A stretch of DNA of 26,312 nt, taken from contig JAHBMJ010001651.1 of assembly GCA_018398765.1 (NCBI GenBank), forward strand, positions 1 through 26,312. Reading direction: 5' to 3'. Both the position numbers and the translations under genes were made by a program. Positions 1 to 17,940 of this stretch are shown here, one piece after another (position 1 is the first letter of the stretch; every line of letters begins with the position of its first letter). The notes under the pieces are model-generated. The model saw nothing but the letters and a program-made list of their open reading frames with translations. It did no database searches and was not told the origin of the DNA. This DNA comes from Chromera velia. Lineage: Eukaryota > Sar > Chromeraceae.

Positions 1-349
1 AAAAAAAACGTTTTGAGCTGCACTGAAATTAACGTTTCACCCCCTTTTACTTCATGCAGAGGTAAACCAATCAGCTGAACATTTTTCCGAAAAGCTCTCA
101 GCAGCTCCCACTACCGATCGATTCGATTCACATTGAAGAAAGTGATCATAAAAAAGAGGAAAAAGAAGTGCCATAAAGCTGAGTGATTGTCACCTCAATT
201 TTGGTACGTGCTCTAACTTTATCGTATCAACAAAAAGTTATATGCAATTTCAAATCTATCAATTTTACGTTCTTAATCTCTATTAGTACTAGAGTGAATC
301 TCAGTGACTAGTGTACATACACTGCCATACAGGCACATTTTTTTTACGG

Positions 350-517
350 AACTGATAAGTTATAATTTTATATGTATTTTTTTAAATTTTTGAAACACAC
401 ATCAGAAATGTTCTGATAACTATTATCATAAACTGATAAGTTATAATTTTATATATATTTTTTTAAATTTTTGAAGCACACATCAGAAATGTTCTGATAA
501 GTGATAACTATTGTCAT
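350..517. repeat. 81-bp tandem duplication
   Basis: Two head-to-tail copies start at 350 and 431, each opening with AACTGATAAGTTATAATTTT and running to a TCAGAAATGTTCTGATAA segment. The second copy differs by a few substitutions and a 7-base insertion (AGTGATA) near its end. Each copy also carries the inverted pair ATCAGAA / TTCTGAT. Confidence 0.9.
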
Positions 518-620
518 GAGAAAAATGATCAGAGTGACAGTAAGTCTGTGACTCAGTGAGGAACCCTAAGAGGTTAACCTCAAATCTTACCTCAAATATC
601 AAATATTTGAGGTTGAAGCT

Positions 621-649
621 CAAATCAAATCAAATCAAATCAAATCAAA
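621..649. repeat. (CAAAT)n pentanucleotide run
   Basis: About six tandem CAAAT units. It directly follows a short palindromic segment, TCAAATATTTGA. Confidence 0.9.
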
Positions 650-666
650 CATGGTCACTAAGTACA

Positions 667-708
667 TTGGTTACCAACAATTGGTAGTAACCAATTTTTG
701 GTAACCAA
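667..708. repeat. GGTTACC hairpin cluster
   Basis: A perfect 8-bp inverted repeat (TTGGTTAC at 667-674, GTAACCAA at 687-694) is followed by a near-perfect palindrome, TTGGTAACCAA, at 698-708. The same GGTAAC/GTTACC word recurs in the terminal inverted repeats of the MITE about 180 bp downstream, so this may be a degraded relative or solo end. Confidence 0.6.
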
Positions 709-868
709 CGGTCTCAGCCATTGCTAAAATAAAGCTAAAAAAAAGTAAATTGCACTGCTGAAATCAAAACATCTTGTCTATCCCTAAGCCCATCCAAAGC
801 TCATTTTTTCTAGTCTTCAATACGGTTGACAATACCAAATGATGATACTATTATCTTTTAATTTTTGC

Positions 869-1130
869 TAAGGGGCAGCGCACTAAAGTTTTTTGGTAAC
901 TCAGTTACGTTAAGGGGAGAGGGGGAAAAGGGACGGAGTTACAATTCATTTCAACCTATGGGCAATGAAACAGACCTCTTTCGGAGGGAGTCCTTCCTTA
1001 CATCACCCCTACAAAACCTCGGGGATTAGGGGGGGGGGGGTTACCAAATTAAATAATAAAAGGGGGGAGGGGGGGGGTCAGCCGCCTAATGTAACTGGGT
1101 TACCAAAAATCTTTAGTGCGCTGCCCCTAA
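869..1130. mobile_element. PIF/Harbinger-type (Tourist-like) MITE
   Basis: A 37-bp terminal inverted repeat starts GGGGCAGCGCACTAAAG at 872-908 and is mirrored at 1091-1127, with 35 of 37 positions matching. Each end abuts the trinucleotide TAA (869-871 and 1128-1130), which reads as a 3-bp target-site duplication. TAA/TWA duplications and G-rich ends are typical of PIF/Harbinger transposons and their Tourist MITEs. The 256-bp element has no transposase and its interior is G-rich with long G runs. Family assignment is inferred from the duplication and end sequence only. Confidence 0.75.
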
Positions 1131-1340
1131 TCATTAAAACTACTTTCGATCCAGTGCTAGATCCAGCTAGTGATCCCAGTCTACTTCTTTATCTACTAAG
1201 TGACACTAGAAGCAACAGTCTAAGTTTTACTTAATTAATTCTATAGCTTAAAAATTAAAATTATAACCTTAAAGTTTCTGTAAATTTAAATGAATAATAA
1301 TCTGATAAAGAGCTAGATAAATTAAGAGTCAGCGAATAAA

Positions 1341-3117
1341 GTTTGACAGTCATTTGCTGCATGATTGGTATTGTTGCTTGTTTTTATAATTATCTCCTTA
1401 CTGATTTGACTGACAGCCGGACTGGACTCAATGACCAAACGACATCAGCTGGACGACCCGTTCAGGCACAGCTGCGAATGCAGCTAGGAATGCATCTACA
1501 TGTCTCTTCTCTTGATTGGCGCTGGCAGACCACAAGCAACTCACTGGCTCCCCTCATTGACGTTTCTCCACAGTCTTCTTTCTCCATTCTTCTAGATCGC
1601 AGGTCACCACCCACCCCATGATGCGGCGACTCGATTCCTCAAAATGGAAAAACGCACAAATAGGCCGGGAGGAAAGACGCAGATGAAGAAAGGCTTCATG
1701 GCCTTTCCCCCCCTCTCCCTCTTTCTTTGTATGTTTGGCCGATCGGACGTTCTTCGCACCTCACAGCCATCCGCCTGGTTGGCTGACTGCATCGCAAACA
1801 GACCGTTCCGGTACCTCTGTTTCACTCCCCCTTCCAACCCCCCTGTCCTCCCACCGTCTAAGCTAGTTTCTTCCTTCCCCTCCGTTTCCTTTCTCCGTCT
1901 GACCGAGAGAGAAAACGAAAGCGAATTCTCTCCCCACTTTGCTCCATCGTTCCATCTCCTCTCGAAGAAGTTTGACGGCTGGTCAACGGCAAGGCAAACA
2001 GCCGCGTACCATACCGCCCGGCGTTCCTCGCTCGTTAAGAAAGACAGAGAGACGGTTAACCTGCATGCCTGAGATGGATGAGATCTAACGGCGCAGCATC
2101 CACCCATCATCTTTTTCTGTCCTCATCTTCCCACTTGCTTTCCGCTTGCCTGCCGAGGCATATGGGTCCATTCCAGCCTTTCTGCTCCCTCACTGTCCAT
2201 GCAAACACGAAAGGCGGCTTGTCATTTCAAGCGAGAGAAAGAGAAGGCAAACAGAAGCAAAATCAGGGCACCGGAAGGGAAGAGAGGAGAGACCTTGAGC
2301 TTTCTTGAAGGATGGGAAGGGGGGTTGCCGAATCAAAAACTGGGAGGGAAAGGGCGAAACAGGGGAGAGGAAAAGCTCTCTCATCTCTGCTTGACCGGCA
2401 ACGGGATTCATCTTCTCTTGTTTACAATTTTACAGCAACAGCAAGGAACGGCAAGTCAAGGAACACATCCGAATTTCCTCTCTAGCTCTTTTCTGCTCTG
2501 TCCTGTCCTGTCCTGTCCTAATTGATGTCTATGCAACGCTCTAGTCTTGCCTGCTGCCCGTGCACGCGCGGTCACCCTCCAGAGACACTTTCAATCAAAT
2601 CGCCACAACCGACCGCCATGTGTGTCAGTCCTCTCTCTCACTCTTTCTTTCAACAAACCAAAACAACAATCGACGCAGCAGCACGGCCCCCGACTGAAAT
2701 TCTCCATCCATCCATCCATCCATCTCACATTTATTATTTCACCGTCACAGCTAGGCCCACACACCAATCTGTAAAAAGCTTAAGGGATAGACAATACGTA
2801 ATCCCTCTCATGCACGCACACATCTGTCGGTTTTCCTTGTGTCTTGTATCCACCGGAAGCTCTTTAAGAAAGAGAAGACCCCCACAGCATCCAATTCTTC
2901 TCTTCTCCTCTCCTCTCGCTCTCTTCACATCCCCCAAATCCAACCCACCCAGCAGGCCCATTCCCGTCCCCTGCAAACAGCTACCGGAAGGAAGGCTTCA
3001 GTCCCCAGCAGCCGAGCCCCCCCCCCCAACCCCCCCCTTCCCCCTTTCCAATGAAAGCGGGTGTGCCACGTCTAGTCCCCCCCCACCCCCCCCCTGAACC
3101 AAACGAAACGGGCCCAT
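1341..3117. other. CT-rich intergenic stretch, no supportable gene
   Basis: Several overlapping open frames exist on both strands (for example 1644-2072 plus and 1604-2110 minus). They overlap antisense, match no family I recognise and are rich in simple sequence. Visible structure includes a TGTCC run at 2497-2519, an ATCC run at 2703-2724 and long C runs at 3017-3096. The part next to 3118 should contain the 3' UTR of the minus-strand psaF-psaJ gene. Confidence 0.5.
3017..3096 (-). other. G-run cluster downstream of the psaF-psaJ stop codon
   Basis: On the minus (transcript) strand, four or more runs of eight or more G lie 20-100 bases after the stop codon at 3118. If included in the 3' UTR they could fold as an RNA G-quadruplex. 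Run lengths may be unreliable because homopolymers are prone to sequencing error. Confidence 0.5.
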
Positions 3118-7249
<4,132 letters not shown>

Positions 7250-7250
<1 letters not shown>

Positions 7251-7640
7251 GGATTTAGCTCGGACCGATATTAATAAACGCATGGACAGATTTTTTTTCG
7301 ATTCGAGTCATACTCAAGTCTCTTAGTACGAGTATGCGAATTCCTTCCCGTGGATTACGACTCTTTTGACGGAACTCCCCGTTAAATTGGCGTATCGGGA
7401 GGTCTGCGGGCTCATGAGGAGACGACAAGCATGTCAGCATGCTCCTTCCTGCTCTGACAAGTTGGTGACCGGACCATTTGATAGATTGCCGTCTCGCATT
7501 ATTAAGGGGCCTATTAAGGGGTCCGCTGGAACTGCGTATCATCGAACGCATCCACGAATCACGCGCTGCCGTCTACTCTGTGATGGCACACTCATTGCTT
7601 GCATGAATACCGTTGTCAGCTGAGTGTTTTCCTGCAATGA
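7250..7640. other. Unassigned complex-sequence block
   Basis: Unlike its neighbours this stretch of about 390 bp is neither simple-sequence nor AT-rich, and its base composition is balanced. An open frame runs 7366-7623 on plus and another 7255-7551 on minus; neither resembles a family I know and neither starts from a convincing ATG. A short direct repeat, ATTAAGGGGCCTATTAAGGGG, lies at 7500-7520. It may be a transposon relic or a fragment inserted from elsewhere. Confidence 0.4.
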
Positions 7641-7689
7641 AGGGTGTGAGCACAGGAGGGAGAGGTAACGAATGCAAGCGAGTGAGGAG

Positions 7690-7779
7690 AGGAATGAGTG
7701 AAGCAACGAGTGAGTTGTTGAGTGAGTAAGTTAGCGAGCGAGAGAGAGAGCGAGTGAGAGAGTGAATGAGTGAGTGAAT

Positions 7780-7846
<67 letters not shown>

Positions 7847-8545
7847 TGAGTGAGTGAGTATGTGCGTGACGAAGTCAGTGAGTGAGTAAGGGATTGAGTA
7901 AGTAAGTTGATGAAAGACTAAGTGAGTAAGTAAGTAAGTGAGTGACTGAGTGACGGAGTGAGTGGGTGAGCGAGTGAGTCAGTGCGTGAGTAAGTGAGTG
8001 AGTGGCCTGGTAGGAAAGTAAGTGAGTCAGTAAGTAAGTGAGTGACTGAGCGCGTGAGTGAGTGAGTGAACCAGTGAGCGAGTGAGCGAGTGAGCGAGCG
8101 AGTCAGTGAGTAAGCGAGAGAGTACGCGAGTGGGTGGGTGAGTGGGCGAGCCAGTCAGTCAGTGAGCGAGTGAGTACGTAAGTGAGTGTGTGAGTGAATA
8201 AGCTAGCGAGTGAGTGAGCGGGTGGGCGAGTGACTGGCTGAGCCAGTGGGTGGACTAAGTGAGCGGGTTGGTGAGCGAGGCAGTCAGTGAGTCAGTAACT
8301 GACAGGACAACTGAATGCCATTGACTGCGTGAGTGAGTTACTGTATGAGTGAGCAGATGACGGACTGAGTGAGTGGCAGACTGATTGACTAAGTGAGTGG
8401 TTTTTGTGAGTAAGAGAGAGAGAGAGTGAGGGCTCAGAGCGAGTGCGAGAGCCCGTGAGGGAGCGAGTGGGAGAACGAGTGTAGGAGCCAGTGAGTGAGT
8501 GAGTGAGTGAGTGAGTGAGTGAGTGAGTGAGTGAGCGAGTGAGTG

Positions 8546-8619
<74 letters not shown>

Positions 8620-8666
8620 GTGTGTGTGTGTGTATGTGTGTATGTGTGTATGTGTGTGTTTGTGTT

Positions 8667-8738
<72 letters not shown>

Positions 8739-8815
8739 TGAGTGAGTGAGTGAGTGAGTGTGTGTGTGTGTGTGTGTGTGTGAGTGTGTGTGTGTGTGTC
8801 TGTCTGTCTGTCACG
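7690..8815. repeat. Degenerate (GTGA)n / (GT)n satellite of about 1.1 kb
   Basis: The plus strand is a run of GTGA, GTAA, GCGA and GTCA tetranucleotides broken by pure GT tracts at about 7784-7844 and 8546-8740. It ends in TCTG units near 8810. No pyrimidine run breaks the purine/GT bias, so all units have the same orientation. Translations of it are low-complexity artefacts. Confidence 0.95.
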
Positions 8816-8924
8816 TGAAAGTCTGTCGGGAGGTGGAGAGGCAAGGGGCGCTTAACTCTCACCTTTCGGGCCCCCTGCCCACTTTGTCTGAGTTGTCGTG
8901 ATGTTCCTTTGTCTTTGTTGCTTT

Positions 8925-9006
8925 CTTTCTTTTTGTCTATTGTGTCCATGAAGAAAAGAAGGGAGAAGAAGAAACATATAGTCTGTCTGTCTGTCTGTCT
9001 GTCTGT
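8925..9006 (-). repeat. GACA-linked dispersed repeat, inverted copy
   Basis: Read on the minus strand this is (GACA)n, CTATATGTTTCTTCTTC, then CTTTTCTTCATGGACACAA and AGACAAAAAGAAAGAA. It matches copy A at 3582-3660 almost base for base, including the tail after the CTTCATG end. It is about 5 kb away in the opposite orientation and marks the edge of the GTGA satellite. Confidence 0.85.
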
Positions 9007-9075
9007 GCATGTATAAGTCCGCCCAAAGGAATTGGGAGTTGAATTGGGCATTAAAAAGTGGGACTCCCAGATTGT

Positions 9076-9102
9076 AACGCCCAGTTTTTAAAATTGGGCG
9101 TT
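9076..9102. repeat. Hairpin AACGCCCA / TGGGCGTT
   Basis: AACGCCCA at 9076-9083 pairs with TGGGCGTT at 9095-9102 across an 11-nt AT-rich loop. A second inverted pair (TGGGAGT / ACTCCCA) lies just upstream at about 9033-9069. Confidence 0.7.
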
Positions 9103-9771
9103 CCTATAATGAAAAAAGTACAAGAAGTTAGAACTTGAAATTTTACGTGTATACATGAAAACTAGACGCAGGCCGCTCAGTTTAAAGCCACTCTTATTAA
9201 ACTGTACACCCTGCACTACATAAAAAAATAAAAGATCAGAAAAACTGTTTTTTATAGATTTTTTTAAATGTACGTATCATGCATGGTAGTGACTAGGCGA
9301 ACAACTGTTATTCAAGTATTGCAACTTCTATAGTGCTATTAGTACAATTTGCAAGAGTGTTGCCTAGAGTGTTGTACGGGGTATCGCACTGAAAACTGTA
9401 TATTTCTGAGTTGACAAATAAAAAAAAATAATAGATCGGGAACGTTCTTTTTTTTTATTATTTATGGAATACAGGGCCTAGATTAGACTTTTTTGCTTGT
9501 GGGGGAGCAAGCTAGGAAACAACTTGAAGTTATATGACAATTTTAGTCACAATGGATTAAAAGTTGAGAGCTTCCACTTTTTTTTGTGTGTCAACTCCCA
9601 GTTTTTACCAGTTTTTAGCTTCCCGGTTACCGGGTTACTCCCGTTTTAGCTCCCGTTTGCGGGCCGCTAAGCATGTCACAACAAAAAAAAAGAAAGAAAA
9701 AAAGTCTCTAGAAAAAATGAGTTATCGATCCTAGTATCGATCTACTTTTTTTTTCTTTTTTTTTTTTTGCC

Positions 9772-9814
9772 TGCAACACCTTGCAACACTTGTGCAACAC
9801 CTGTGCAACAGCTA
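9772..9814. repeat. 11-bp minisatellite TGCAACACCTG
   Basis: Four imperfect tandem copies of TGCAACACCTG, preceded by a long T tract. Confidence 0.85.
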
Positions 9815-10194
9815 AACAATAGTTGTTTTAGATAAAAAAAAAATATTTGGCAAAGAGAGTTATTTACTTTTTTTTTTCTGTGATACCCCTAGGCGGGCCG
9901 GAGCGACCTTTATAAGATAAAACCACGACAGTGCTCTCAGCTATTACTTAATTACTATAATCACTAGTCATCACTAAGTCTATGTACTTAGACTCTGGCC
10001 AACCTGGCATGTTATGCAGAAATTCGTTCACTAAGCCCTAGACTAAGCCTAGGCTCCCTTCATTATTAGAACTTGGAAGTTTAGATTAAGATTAAATCTT
10101 CTCTATAGATACGACCAAATTATGCTATAGAAATTATGTTTTTCTCCAGGTTTTTCCTGGATGAATCCTCGTACAGAGTCATACTTTTCTAAAT

Positions 10195-10196
<2 letters not shown>

Positions 10197-10226
<30 letters not shown>
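10197..10226. repeat. (TA)n microsatellite
   Basis: About fifteen TA units in the AT-rich block. Confidence 0.95.
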
Positions 10227-10229
<3 letters not shown>

Positions 10230-10499
10230 TATAGTATTATTTAGAGTATTATATATATTAAAAGCAAGTTCAACAACAGTCTCAGGCTGTCTGACGCCGA
10301 ACGCTAGAGTCGCTAGACGCCTTATATGCAGGCCGAGAGCGATGGTGCATGATGATGATGATGTTACATTGATGTATAATAGCTTTGAGTGACTCGCCTG
10401 TAGGGACTCGCATGACGATGCATGACGCAGATTTGCTAGGTATATTTGCTAGTCAGATTTGAAGCCTATATATACAAGGCTCTAGTGAAGGCTATGAAA

Positions 10500-11834
10500 G
10501 GAAAAAGAACACACTCATCAGCGATTCATCACAGTGCATCAAGAGGCAAACGTCTCTTGTCCTTCTTACACAGAAAAGCATACATGCATATACATCTATG
10601 TGCCGAGAAAGCCCGGCGTTGATTTTCATTTTCATTCACATGGACGCAAGGAAACACTTATGATGTGGGCGGCTGCGGTGATGAATGTGAGTGATGACTC
10701 GATTTGCAAGAAAGAAACCGGATCGATCGACGGATCTCGACCATGGATGTACATATTTATTATGTTTTCATGCACGCTGCTTCTTTAGTCGCATGCATCT
10801 CTTCTCTTCTCTTTTCTTCTGGTCAACCACCTGAAGACCTTTCTGTCAGTGTACACGCGCGGTTGTTTTCTCTCTCCCTCCTCCTGTTCTCACTTTTCTC
10901 ACTCTCTCCTGTATTCGTTGTGGACGAGGAAAGAAACCCACTAAAGCCCGTCTTCTCTTGTCCGATTGCAGTAAGCTTTCTTTCCTCCTTCTCTCAGTCC
11001 TCTCTTGTCTGCAGGCAATCCGAAAGATCAAAATGACAGTCAGCGTTCAACCCAGCCAGCGCGAGAGAGAGGAGAGAAACAAAACTCCCGCGCCTTCCCG
11101 CCCTCTCCTTTTTTGGGCTCTCGGGCCTTTCTTTTTCCAAACGCTCCCCTGATCAGACGATGACAAGCGAAACAAACAAGCAGACGGACACGGCAAAGAA
11201 TATGGTAACAGTCAGGCCCCCCAACCCCCCTCTCCCCCCTCTCCCCCCTCTCAGACCTCTGCACACTGCGTTTCCGATCAGCTCCCATGAGCCAGTCCGG
11301 AATTTGCGCAAAGTCGTTGTCTCTTTCCTCTGTCCACTCTACAGCCCCCCATCCCCGAGAGCACGAAGAAAGACGAGCACATCCATCTGTGATGGAGTTG
11401 AGTGAGAGAGTCAAAGAACCAAACAGTTCACGCCACAGAAGCGTAACGTCACGCTACTTGGTCACGTGAATACCCTCCCAAAGCCTCCCCGTTCTCTGAG
11501 AAAGCCAACCGACCCGACAAAACAGATATAAAAAGCCACCCCAGTAAACAACATCAAAAAAGTCAACCAACCCTCCCTCCCGGCCTGTTTTGTTCTCTTT
11601 GATGCTCCACACCCTCTACCGAGTCGTCTGCATCCTTTGCCTCTTCATCACGTCATGACCCCTTCTCTCGTTTCACGTGCCTTCCCTCCCTTCTTCCTTC
11701 TCTTCTCACAAAGGTCAGTCAGGGCGCCTCCCATCCCCTCTCTATAATTCTGTCTGTCGGCCATCCGCTCTGGTCTCTCCACCAATCCGAGTTAAAACAC
11801 TTGGCGTGTTTTTTCTTTTCTTCGTTCGAGTGGC
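10500..11834. other. Intergenic region downstream of psaL, no supportable gene
   Basis: The base composition returns to mixed/CT-rich. Open frames exist (10534-10788 plus; 11040-11414 minus) but neither has family similarity or splice support. The part next to 11834 should be the psaL 3' UTR. Confidence 0.45.
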
Positions 11835-14964
<3,130 letters not shown>

Positions 14965-16772
14965 ATGTACCAAGACGACAATGAAATCCACAGCGATCAG
15001 TTCTCTCCGCCACCGCCTTCCTCTCACTCTCCAGAACAGCAGCAAGGACGTGTGAGGCCTCTGACTGCTCTCCAAGCAAGACAGGAGGAGCTTGTTGGCT
15101 GCGAACCGGGTGAGTGGGTAGGCACGTGCAGTCTCTCTCTCCCTCCCTCTCTCTCTCATGGGGGCGTCGTTTTGATCTTGAAGCCGAGCCCCGTTTTTCT
15201 TCGCTTTTATGACTCAAATTCTTGGTATTTAATGTGTCGGCTTGATCATCAGGTAGAAAGGCCATGAAAGGCACGCGCCCTTGCATGTGAGGGCGTGCAT
15301 GTGAGTGCGCGTGTATGCCCATCTGTTCGTGTCTCTTTCTCTATGGTGGTTGCATCTTTGATCTCACGTGGGTATGACAGCGAGGTGGACGTTGAAGGGC
15401 ACTTCTGAGATTCATCCATCCATGCATCGACCTCCCTGCCTGCCTGCCTTCTTTCAGGTGTCGGACCCCTCGGGGCAAACTTGTTTGTGTCAGTCCGTCA
15501 GTCAGTCCGTCAGTGTCTGTCGAGGTCGCCTCATGTCATCTCATCTCCAGCTGGGTTCAGTTCAGCGCCTGATCTGTGTTTTTCCGACTTGATTGACATC
15601 AGTGCCTTTCCCTCTTTTCTTTCGGCGAGGGATGTAGTTTTATGATGCTTGCACGCTCCCGCGAGTTCGTGATCCGATTGGCCTTTGTGGTCGAACGGAA
15701 ATTTTGCAAGCGGAACAGCGGGCAGGAGACACAACGAAGTTGGGCGTCTCGAAGAACAAGAATTAGAGCCGAGGGAGATTCCTGTTGTCTGTAGCCCTTT
15801 CTGTCTGTCCTGTCTGCCTCTCTCCGCGCTTTTGTGCTCTGTTGAGGTTCTCGAAGGGACCTGCCCCGTTGAGAATGAAAAGTGTCCTGCAGAAAGAAAG
15901 CAAAGGGAGTTCCTCATATGTCTCGTTCTGCACCCTTGTTTCGTCTTCCTGATTGTCTCACTTTCCTCTTCACTCCTTTCTAATTCTCTCTTTCTTTCTC
16001 TCTGGCGGTGCAGGTTCCGACTTCCAGGTTGGGTGGAGGAGCGAGACCTTCGCTACGTAAGTTGGGACGGGGGGCGGGGCGCTGGATTGGAAGGACAGAT
16101 GGAAGGGGGGGGGATTGAAATTCTGCGTTGAGCAGGTAGATAGAATTGAAAGAAAAAAAAAGGGTTCCTTTGAGCGCATCCCCTTGGTGGCTAGATGGGA
16201 ATTTTCTATGGGTGCGATTCTTGTGACTGTGACCGTGTCTCTGTGAAAGAGGGCACGCGGGGAGTTGCCTGCTGCTGGAACGAATCAAGAGTCAAAAGGC
16301 GAAGGAGGCTGTCTGTCAGAACACACGCCACACCTTAATTTATCGTTTGTTTTCCGCCTTCCCTTAATTCCCTTCCCTTCTCTTCTCTTCCTGCAGGCGT
16401 TTTCGCCCTTCGGGACCGTGACGTCATGCAAGGTTGCACGGGACAGACGAGGAGTCTCCAAGGCATTTGGGTGGGTGGGTGGGTTGGTCGTTAGAAAGTT
16501 CTTGAGTCTGTTGTTGGCCTTTTTCCTTTTTAGAAGCGTCGGGTCTTTTTGGCCCTCAGGGTGCCTGCCTGCCTTCCAGTTTGGCTTTCTTCCTTTTCTT
16601 TTTCTTTCTTCTCCACCCCGCCGAACGAACTCTTCAATTCTCTCTGCAGTCAGAGCGGTTTCCTCCCTCGCTTTGTCGATTGCCCTCCCGCTATTTTCTT
16701 TCTATCTGGATGCCTCTCTGTTTTGTTGTCATGCAAGTTGGCTGCCCTGCCTCGAGCCTTCTTGAGACTTTC

Positions 16773-16813
<41 letters not shown>

Positions 16814-17892
16814 TGTGTGTGTGTGTGCGTGCGTGTGCATGCCTGTCTGCCTGCAGATTCATCTGTTACTCCAATTCTTGGGAAGCCCTCGCTGCCCTTC
16901 AGCAGATGGACAATCAGATCCTCCACCCTTCTCCCGCAAGGAGAAAGCTGCAGTACGCAAAGCTGCAGCACCAACAGTTGCAGCAGCAGCAGCATGGATC
17001 AGGACCGGGAAAGGAGAGAGACAAAGGGCGAAAGCGGGGGGACCGGAGCAAAGGAAACGTCGCTGGAGACCCCGCAGAGAAGGGGAAAGACGCGACTGAC
17101 AAAGAACAAGAAAAGGACATGATGGATGAGAAGGGAGGGACAGCTGAGGTTGAGGGTGAGCGAGGAGTAGGAGGAGATGCGACAGAGAGAGAGATAGGGG
17201 AAGAGAAAGACAAAGAAAAGGAAGGAGCAAGGGCAAGTGCGAGCAGCAGCTCTACACACATTGCTGTCGTTGAACCAGGGTCCTCTTCAGCTTCGTTGTC
17301 TGCTGCTTTTTCTTTTCCCATTGCGGGGACCCACAGTGCCTCCTTCGAGCGCAGCAAAGCTGAAGCAGCTTCTCCCTTCAGGGCAGCGTCCCCAACCGGC
17401 ACGACCCCGGGTTGGGTTGCTGCTTCTTCCTTCCCTTCCCCATCTGCTCAGAGGGCAACAGCGCAGGAATCCGACCAAAGTATCGGGGACGGGGCCTCTT
17501 CGTCCTTCGCTTCTGATGAGACAGAGACGGGAAAAGAGATTTTACAGGAGGGGGAAGAGGGCGCGGCAGTGAAAGAGAAGGGGAGAGACGAGGCAGGGAG
17601 AGAACAAAAGCAGGGACAACAGCAGCAGATGGAGTTTCCGTCCATCGCTGCCGACCAGGCCGCGGGGCTTCGACGACGGATTCGACTCCGGATGAAAACG
17701 GGGCAGGACGTGCAGATGAGGCAGGTGCTCGGAATCGGACCACGGGTGGGTCTCTTCTCTTCTCTTTTCTTCTCTTCTCTTCTCTTCTCTTTTCTTCTCT
17801 TCCTATGAAAACGGTCTCAGGCAGAGTGGCTCTCTGTCTGTTTGTATGTGTCGAGGAACGGTGGGAAGGCTCGGCTTTGGCGCGTGCACTTA

Positions 17893-17940
<48 letters not shown>

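Larger units (their letters stand above)
1..1340. other. AT-rich intergenic block, no gene
   Basis: This stretch is strongly AT-rich and has no credible coding frame. The only sizeable open frame (965-1234) lies inside the MITE described separately and is a by-product of its G-rich interior. It contains an 81-bp tandem duplication, a CAAAT run, GGTTACC hairpins and the MITE. The composition differs sharply from the CT/GA-rich sequence that begins near 1340, and resembles the blocks at 9010-10500 and 24400-26312. Confidence 0.7.
9010..10500. other. AT-rich intergenic block, no gene
   Basis: No coding frame of note. The block contains hairpins at 9030-9102, long T runs, an 11-bp minisatellite (9772-9814), a TA run (10197-10226), a short ATG/ATC repeat near 10350, and a CTAAGT/ACTTAG hairpin near 9978. 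Words of the form AACTCCCAG recur near 9592 in inverted orientation to 9031, which may mark an eroded inverted-repeat element. Confidence 0.6.

Noticed and set aside
1604-2110. Long antisense pair of open frames (1604-2110 minus, 1644-2072 plus)
   Set aside because: They overlap on opposite strands, match no family, have no splice or repeat-free coding signal, and lie in CT-rich sequence where stop codons are scarce.
8434-9051. 205-residue minus-strand frame rich in Thr-His
   Set aside because: It is a translation of the GT/GTGA satellite and GACA run, not a gene.
11040-11414. 124-residue minus-strand frame containing VEWTEERDNDFAQIPDW
   Set aside because: Part of it looks coding-like, but there is no ATG at its start, no acceptable splice borders in phase and no family similarity.
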